Translations under genes and position numbers: made by a program | Notes under the pieces: generated by a model | Databases searched by the model: none | What the model was told of the DNA's origin: nothing | What the model saw: only the letters and a program-made list of their open reading frames with translations | Shown: one piece after another, positions 59,098 through 64,000 of the stretch | Numbering within the stretch: the first letter of the stretch is position 1 | Layout: every line of letters starts with the position of its first letter | NCBI GenBank assembly: GCA_045580305.1 | Contig: JAZNNQ010000035.1 | Span: forward strand, 1 to 64,000 | DNA: 64,000 bases | Source: RGIG7332 sp045580305 | GTDB lineage: Bacteria > Bacillota > Clostridia > Oscillospirales > JAAYXM01 | Reading direction: 5' to 3'

Positions 59098-59961
59098 TTA
59101 TATCAATGACGCGTAAATCTCCACAGCGCATTTTGCCACAATATGGGCAACGCCTACATTGCGCGAAATCAGAGTACGGGCATCACTTATAGCGTCTGTT
59201 ATTTTTAATATTTCATTTACCGAAAGTGCTTTGCCTACGGAATGCCCACACTCCTCACCGCTGAGAAGCTCTCCGCCGCCGGCAGAGATAATCGCTCCGT
59301 CACGAAGTATGAGTATGAGGTGGCTTAAAATCCCGCTCATTTCATCTCTCTTTTTCTTTTCGCAAGAGATGAGTGCTTTAAGTATTTCAAGCTCGTTCCT
59401 TGTGGAAATCGCCTCTGCGATCGAACGGGCAGGAGAGGCAATTTCCGGTTCAACCGTTTCCTCTGCAATGCTTTGCAGTTTAAGATGAGTAACACGGGAC
59501 ATAACGGTTGTAAGCAGGCTGTTATGATTATAACACAAAAGAATAAAGGTTGTAAATCGTGGCGGCTCCTCCAAAATTTTGAGTAGTGCGTCCTGCGCCT
59601 CCTGGGTCATTTTGTCCGCATCGTCTATTATATAGACCTTCTTCTCACCGTCGTTGGGCAGAAGGTATGCATCCTTACGGATAGCGCGGATCTCATCCAC
59701 CTTTATCGAAGCACTCTCGCACCTTAGCCAGATAATATCGGGATGGTTGTCGCCACTCGCTTTTTTGCAGGCGGCGCAAGTGTCACAAGGCGCATTTTCA
59801 CCGACACAGACAATCGCACCTGCTAAAATCTTTGCAAGTTTTTCCTTTTCCTCTTCGTCATTGCCGGAAATCAAAAACGCGTGCGGCACGGTCTTACGGG
59901 TAAAAATAGCAGTAAGGTAGTCGCGCACCCGGGGATTTCCGCTTATTTTTTCAAAGCCCAT
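59098..59961 (-). CDS. holB: DNA polymerase III delta-prime subunit
   Basis: The delta-prime subunit is part of the clamp loader. The 287-residue protein has an AAA+ fold with a degenerate Walker A (ISGNDEEEKEKLA near 31-43), as expected for this non-ATPase subunit. CDTCAACKKASGDNHPD holds the zinc cysteines. VYIIDDADKMTQEAQDALLKILEEPP is the hallmark Walker B/SRC-like helix region. Its ATG overlaps the darA stop by one base (TAATG). Confidence 0.92.
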   Translation of the reverse strand: MGFEKISGNPRVRDYLTAIFTRKTVPHAFLISGNDEEEKEKLAKILAGAIVCVGENAPCDTCAACKKASGDNHPDIIWLRCESASIKVDEIRAIRKDAYLLPNDGEKKVYIIDDADKMTQEAQDALLKILEEPPRFTTFILLCYNHNSLLTTVMSRVTHLKLQSIAEETVEPEIASPARSIAEAISTRNELEILKALISCEKKKRDEMSGILSHLILILRDGAIISAGGGELLSGEECGHSVGKALSVNEILKITDAISDARTLISRNVGVAHIVAKCAVEIYASLI

Positions 59962-60284
59962 TAGAACTTTTCAAACCTTTCAACATCAAGTACGAACACG
60001 GTTGCGCCGCCCACATTTACCTCAACGGGCGCTGTGGGGAAGAAGCACATACCGATCTCACTGGTAGAGGGCAGAAGCTGTTTTCTGCTGTGTGAATACT
60101 CGTTTATAGTATCAAGCACATCCTGCACCTTTTCCTCGTCAACACCGATAATAACCGTGGTGTTGCCGGTCTTTAAAAAGCCGCCGGTGGTAGCCAGACG
60201 GGTAACCGAATAGCTTTTCTTCATAAGCTGGTTGATAACATCATTCGCATCGTCTGCATTGATAATTGCCATTACAAGTTTCAT
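59961..60284 (-). CDS. darA: Cyclic-di-AMP receptor DarA/PstA (YaaQ, PII-like)
   Basis: This 107-residue PII-like trimeric protein binds the second messenger c-di-AMP in Firmicutes. It starts MKLVMAIINADDANDVINQL and has TRLATTGGFLKTGNTTVIIGVD (about 28-49). That covers the conserved TTGGFL and GNTT parts of the nucleotide site. The C-terminus shows GATVFVLDVERFEK. It lies between yaaO and holB as in Bacillus, where tmk and yaaR also occur; those two are missing here. Confidence 0.93.
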   Translation of the reverse strand: MKLVMAIINADDANDVINQLMKKSYSVTRLATTGGFLKTGNTTVIIGVDEEKVQDVLDTINEYSHSRKQLLPSTSEIGMCFFPTAPVEVNVGGATVFVLDVERFEKF

Positions 60285-60288
60285 ATTT

Positions 60289-61659
60289 TTATCCTCCTTT
60301 TATTACAAGAACCAAGTCCTCTTCTTCAAAACCGTTGTGGTATAAATAGGATAAATATTTATCCTCAATTACCTCACCCATGGCGATTACCGGTATACCC
60401 GGCGGATATGGGCTGATATTTGCCGCCGCAACTCGATGAACAGCGTCCTTTAGCATAACGCGCTCCATCTCCATTTTAGCAACCGCCGAGGGTAAATATG
60501 CCATTTTCGGCAGAGCACACGCAAGGGTTTTTGCATCGATTGGTGCGGTTTTTCTTTTCTCGAGTGCAATTATGGAGTTTAAGAGCGAGTCAAGCTCATC
60601 CTCATCATCTGCCGGTGTTATTATGAAAAGCACCTGCCGCTCGTCAGCCATTTCGCAGACGATCTTGTACTCCTCTTCCAGTATTCGCGCAGCAAGGTAT
60701 CCGGAAAGTCCCGCTTCGCTGGTCATAACACAAAGGCGAAGCGGATCGCCATCGGATAATTCCAGCGCCGTAAAGACACCTCTTTTATTTATTATATCAC
60801 GAATTTCCGCCAATTTAACAGCGTGTTTTTCGCAAATTTTCATTCCCTCATTTTCCATAAAATCACGGGCAAGGTCGATGGATGCCATTACCTGATATGA
60901 AGGGCTTGAGGTGCCAAATACCGACATTTTCTGTCGTATTTCGTAGTCATTAAAGGTAGTATTTGCCGTAAGTAGTGCCGCCTGGCCCAATGCAGGCAAT
61001 GTTTTGTGCAGTGAACACACAGCAAGGTCAGCACCAAGTGCCACCGCGCATTTTTTACCCTTTATAAACGGGAAATGAGCACCGTGCGCCTCATCTACAA
61101 GCAACAGCACGCCATTTTCATGACAAACCTCGGCGATTTTTTCTATATCCGAGCAAACACCGTAATATGTAGGACAGGTTAAAATAAATGCGCCGATTTC
61201 CTTGTCATCTTCAAGTGCCCGCGCCACTCTTTCCGCGTCATATTCTTTTGCAATTCCGTGTTTTTCATCAAGCTCCGGATAAATATACACAGGCGTTATA
61301 TCCATCATTGCAAGGGCATTGTACACGCTCTTATGTGAGCCGCGATCAATTAACACCTTGCTTGTTCTTGCGCGCACCAATGACAGCATTGTGTGTATTC
61401 CCATAGTAGCGCCGCCGGTTAGGAAAAATGCTTGGGGTACGCCCCAGGCGTTGGCACAGAGCGCCTCCGCATCTGCTATCGGGTACACCCCGTCGTAGAG
61501 GTTTCCCGTGCCGTAAAGCTCGGTAAAATCTATGGCGCAAGCAGGCCCTAACGGGCTTTCGGGAATGTTTTTCCCCTTATGTCCGGGCATATGGAAACGG
61601 ATCGCCCCGTCATCCGCCCGCTTTGTAAGAACATTATAAAGGGGTAGATCTCTCTTCAT
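60289..61659 (-). CDS. Orn/Lys/Arg decarboxylase family protein (YaaO-like)
   Basis: This 456-residue PLP enzyme of the fold-type I amino acid decarboxylase group is the short form without a wing domain. RFHMPGHKGK (21-30) is the classic opening. TGGATMGIHTML binds PLP phosphate, LVDEAHGAHFPF gives the Asp and His, and SLHKTLPALGQ holds the PLP lysine (Lys219). YaaO itself has no settled substrate; arginine, lysine or ornithine are possible. It is 11 bases after the alanine racemase gene and 4 bases before darA. Confidence 0.88.
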   Translation of the reverse strand: MKRDLPLYNVLTKRADDGAIRFHMPGHKGKNIPESPLGPACAIDFTELYGTGNLYDGVYPIADAEALCANAWGVPQAFFLTGGATMGIHTMLSLVRARTSKVLIDRGSHKSVYNALAMMDITPVYIYPELDEKHGIAKEYDAERVARALEDDKEIGAFILTCPTYYGVCSDIEKIAEVCHENGVLLLVDEAHGAHFPFIKGKKCAVALGADLAVCSLHKTLPALGQAALLTANTTFNDYEIRQKMSVFGTSSPSYQVMASIDLARDFMENEGMKICEKHAVKLAEIRDIINKRGVFTALELSDGDPLRLCVMTSEAGLSGYLAARILEEEYKIVCEMADERQVLFIITPADDEDELDSLLNSIIALEKRKTAPIDAKTLACALPKMAYLPSAVAKMEMERVMLKDAVHRVAAANISPYPPGIPVIAMGEVIEDKYLSYLYHNGFEEEDLVLVIKGG

Positions 61660-61670
61660 AAAATCCCTCG

Positions 61671-62765
61671 TTAAATATATTTACGGTCTACATTTGTATT
61701 GACATAAAGCGGGTTTACCTTGAATTGTACCGTATCCCCCACCTGGCAGGTGATGTCGGTTATATCAATTACCGTGTGGAGCATACCAATATGACCCAGC
61801 ACGCGGGCACGCTTGCCCTTAAGGGTAACATATACCTTCTCGCCGCTTAGCGTGCGCTTTATATCCTGAAGTACATAGCGAATTCCATCGCGTATTCTGT
61901 AGGTATCGCGGATCTTTTCAACGCCGAAGCCGTGGCTATAGCCTAACGGAACAATGGCAACCTTTCTCGGGTTTTTCGCGCGATACACGCCGCCGTAACC
62001 CACGGTTGCGCCCTTTTCCAGCCATTTGATTTCGCAAATTTCGCTTTCCAGATAGCCTATACGCTGAAGACTTGTCTTGCAAGGGAAGGCTATGCGACCG
62101 GTAAATGCGGAGCCTATTCTGACCGCGTCACCAAAATCCACATCCGTAAGTTTATAAAATGCGCTTGAATTTGCAAAATGCATTGCTCCGGTTTCATAAC
62201 CGCGCCTTTTCAGCTCACCTACAAGCGCCTTGAAGCACTCTATCTGCAGAAGAGTAAGCTTTTTCTTTCCGAAGGCGGCATTGAGGTGGGTGTAAATCCC
62301 AAGGGGCTTTATGTTGTCCATATAATCATAGACCGCACCGATTTTTTCAATATCATTTAAGGAATAGCCGTATCTGCCCATCCCGGTATCTATCTTGATG
62401 TGCACATTGGCGGTTACACCAAGGCGGCTTGCAATACCGTTTATTGCAACCGCGTCTTCATTTGAGCCCACGGTGAGAACCGCATCTCCCCGCAAAAGCT
62501 CTTCAATTTCATCGGGCAGTGCGGTTGCGCGGAGCATAAGAATTTCACAACTGATACCGTATGCCCTAAGCTCGCTAACCTCGGAAGGCTCGGTAACGGC
62601 AAGGGCGGAAATGCCCTTTTCGACAAGGATCTTTGCATATTCGCAAAGACCGAAGCCGTAGCCGTCACCCTTAATGACCGCGTAAATTTTCTTACTTCCC
62701 GCTTTATCGATAATTTGCGCTATATTGTCACAAAGCTTTTTCTTTTCTATGACAAATGCGTTCAT
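61671..62765 (-). CDS. alr: Alanine racemase family protein
   Basis: This PLP-dependent racemase supplies D-alanine for peptidoglycan. The 364-residue protein has the PLP lysine Lys32 in AVIKGDGYGFG and the catalytic tyrosine Tyr257 in GYGGVYRA. HIKIDTGMGRYGY and HFANSSAF mark the barrel. The C-terminal beta domain contains LGHIGMLHTVIDIT where many alanine racemases have GRISMD. That difference places it among the VanT/divergent group, so serine racemisation is conceivable. It lies between femAB-like and yaaO genes. Confidence 0.85.
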   Translation of the reverse strand: MNAFVIEKKKLCDNIAQIIDKAGSKKIYAVIKGDGYGFGLCEYAKILVEKGISALAVTEPSEVSELRAYGISCEILMLRATALPDEIEELLRGDAVLTVGSNEDAVAINGIASRLGVTANVHIKIDTGMGRYGYSLNDIEKIGAVYDYMDNIKPLGIYTHLNAAFGKKKLTLLQIECFKALVGELKRRGYETGAMHFANSSAFYKLTDVDFGDAVRIGSAFTGRIAFPCKTSLQRIGYLESEICEIKWLEKGATVGYGGVYRAKNPRKVAIVPLGYSHGFGVEKIRDTYRIRDGIRYVLQDIKRTLSGEKVYVTLKGKRARVLGHIGMLHTVIDITDITCQVGDTVQFKVNPLYVNTNVDRKYI

Positions 62766-62774
62766 CTTTATCCC

Positions 62775-63836
62775 CTACTTTTTCTTATTCTTTAGCATAA
62801 ACAGGTTTTTGCGGAGCTTGCGGACAACCTTTTCGCCCTTTGTAACCGCAAAGTCGACAGCAGGCTTGAAAATAAGGTTGAACTCACCCACAAACTCGGT
62901 AAAATCGCCGTTAAAGCCTTTTTTGAAACGGTACAGACCGTAAAGCGGATTATCCTCCGAAAGATCTCCGGAAACACCGCGGAAATCATAGATTCTGCAA
63001 TTATTCTCGATCGCCCACTTGATCATACTCCATTGTAAGAGGTAGTTTGGCATCAGGTTGCGGTGCTCATTTGAGGATGCGCCGTACAGGTACCAGACCT
63101 TGTCACCGTATAAAATGGCAAGAGTGCCCGCGATCGCCACACCGTCGGCGTATGCCATATAAAGGCGGGCATGCTCACCTAAATTATCAAGCATATTTGC
63201 AAAGTACGCTTCGTTTCGGACGACAAATCCGTCTCTCACGCCGGTTTCAAGCATAATGCGCGAAAAATCCGCCACCGCTTCTTTGCCCATAATTTTAACC
63301 TCAACACCCTTGCGCTCAGCAACGCGGATATTGTAACGGGTTTTGGAATGGAAAAGTGCAAAAACCTCGTCCTCGGTCTTGCCCTCAACATTGAGGCGGA
63401 AAACAAAGCGCGGCTGGATACCGGAGAAGTTTTTACCTGTATCAAGGTGCTTATAGGAAAGACCCTTCATAATTTCCGCAAATTCGGTGTCCGCGATGAG
63501 TACATCCGGGTCGATCTTAAGGCAATATGCCTTGTATTTTTCTGCAAGCTGCTTTGCGCCCTCGGTAAGTTCTGCCAATGTGTCACGGTCGTGAATATCA
63601 CAGACCGGACCACGACCCGCATACATAAGAGTATAGGGAAGATAGGGCACCTTGCGTATCAAAACGCTCATTGCACCGCGGATGTTACCCTCATCATCTC
63701 TGGATAAAATACCCTCCCACTTCCAGTCGGGCTTCTGCTTTGCCCACATGGATGCCTGCATAAAATGTCCCTTGGGATGCGCCTCAACAAAAGCGTCGTA
63801 AGCTGCTATATTTTCATTTGTAACGAATTCGATCAT
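62775..63836 (-). CDS. FemAB/MurM-like peptidoglycan aminoacyltransferase (lipid II:glycine type)
   Basis: This 353-residue protein of the Fem family has two GNAT-like subdomains. ASMWAKQKPDWKWEGIL (about 28-44), FHSKTRYNIRVAERKGVEV (about 162-180) and LYGASSNEHRNLMPNYLLQWSMIKWA (about 252-277) are the conserved segments. Fem enzymes add amino acids from tRNA to the lipid II stem. There is no obvious coiled-coil tRNA arm. ATG 63836 is the first gene of the operon, 35 bases from its promoter, and shares it with alanine racemase. Confidence 0.88.
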   Translation of the reverse strand: MIEFVTNENIAAYDAFVEAHPKGHFMQASMWAKQKPDWKWEGILSRDDEGNIRGAMSVLIRKVPYLPYTLMYAGRGPVCDIHDRDTLAELTEGAKQLAEKYKAYCLKIDPDVLIADTEFAEIMKGLSYKHLDTGKNFSGIQPRFVFRLNVEGKTEDEVFALFHSKTRYNIRVAERKGVEVKIMGKEAVADFSRIMLETGVRDGFVVRNEAYFANMLDNLGEHARLYMAYADGVAIAGTLAILYGDKVWYLYGASSNEHRNLMPNYLLQWSMIKWAIENNCRIYDFRGVSGDLSEDNPLYGLYRFKKGFNGDFTEFVGEFNLIFKPAVDFAVTKGEKVVRKLRKNLFMLKNKKK

Positions 63837-63870
63837 GGTAATATATCCCCCATTATTATCTTCTGATTAT

Positions 63871-63899
63871 ATAATACCATTTTTTTCTCATTTAGTCAA
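63871..63899 (-). promoter_or_regulatory. Promoter for the femAB-alr-yaaO-darA-holB-ricT operon
   Basis: Minus-strand TTGACT (63899-63894), 17-base spacer, TATTAT (63876-63871). Confidence 0.8.
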
Positions 63900-63914
63900 A
63901 ATAAAATATGTAAA

Positions 63915-63931
63915 TGAGAGCAATGCTCTCA
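63915..63931. repeat. Perfect 17-base palindrome
   Basis: TGAGAGCA-A-TGCTCTCA upstream of the femAB promoter and of a possible plus-strand gene at the window edge. It could be an operator or part of a short hairpin. Confidence 0.5.
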
Positions 63932-63956
63932 CGAATACCTTTTACGGGGTGTGCTG

Positions 63957-64000
63957 ATGTCGCAAAGTGCGCGGGATGCCTCCATATCAAAGGAGTTTTG
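63957..64000 (+). CDS. Possible start of a plus-strand gene, cut by window edge
   Basis: ATG 63957 opens 14 sense codons (MSQSARDASISKEF) that reach the window end without a stop. GGGGTG lies upstream at usable distance. It is too short for any family call. Confidence 0.25.
   Translation, partial: MSQSARDASISKEF

Noticed and set aside
1..64000. CRISPR arrays, tRNA or rRNA genes, defence islands
   Set aside because: No regularly spaced repeats, no tRNA cloverleaf-like GGTTCGA-type segments in the gaps, and no cas, restriction or toxin genes were seen.

Overview
The window looks like chromosomal DNA from an anaerobic, low-to-mid GC, endospore-lineage Firmicute of class Clostridia. I see strong Shine-Dalgarno sites, TTGACA/TATAAT-type promoters with 17-base spacers, a T-box leader, an L10 leader, YtaF-, SpoVB-, SpoVD- and RicT-type proteins, a c-di-AMP receptor, rubredoxin, FeoAB and a meso-DAP-type MurE. 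I cannot name a genus. No tRNA, rRNA, insertion sequence, phage module or CRISPR array was seen. It reads as ordinary core genome with small accessory patches.

Layout. 1-703: truncated type-2 malate/lactate dehydrogenase family gene. 923-1717: amidohydrolase. 1721-4400: two small unknown genes, a CrtO-like membrane acyltransferase and rlmD. 4528-8945: murD followed by three tandem M42 aminopeptidases. 8986-12223: rubredoxin, a sugar 1-kinase-like protein, a nucleotidyltransferase and galE. 12318-15386: HAD phosphatase, YihY/BrkB protein, zinc-ribbon membrane protein and divergent XRE regulator. 15408-18547: gltX and glnS. 18733-19344: ytaF. 19409-22779: rpmG-secE-nusG-rplK-rplA, then rplJ-rplL with its own promoter and L10 leader. 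23003-24211: ruvX and an SH3-type amidase. 24249-38921: one long minus-strand division and cell-wall (dcw) cluster, mraZ to ftsZ. 39160-42662: an amino-sugar-type operon (PIG-L deacetylase, NagB-like protein, Gfo/Idh oxidoreductase) and a CBM9-like gene behind a Y-family polymerase. 44056-46134: feoAB. 46162-48423: membrane protein, wecC-type dehydrogenase and a 68-residue orphan. 48479-50346: T-box leader and sodium:solute symporter. 50411-52393: transketolase. 52656-55215: rpsO and pnp. 55312-58066: SpoVB-like flippase and a GNAT-mutarotase fusion. 58113-63836: femAB-alr-yaaO-darA-holB-ricT.

Functional logic. The dcw cluster supplies most of the lipid II pathway and the divisome. It lacks murD, murB, murC and ftsA; murD lies about 20 kb away with the peptidases. 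FemAB-like protein, alanine racemase and the SpoVB-type flippase extend the envelope theme. The ribosomal block carries several RNA control signals: an L10 leader with attenuator, two sites resembling the L1-binding element of 23S rRNA, a structured rpsO leader, and a long hairpin just before pnp.

I found no clearly new defence or mobile system. The items most worth following are the paired L1-like sites, the pnp hairpin, the GNAT-mutarotase fusion, the deacetylase/NagB-like/oxidoreductase operon, and the T-box-controlled symporter.
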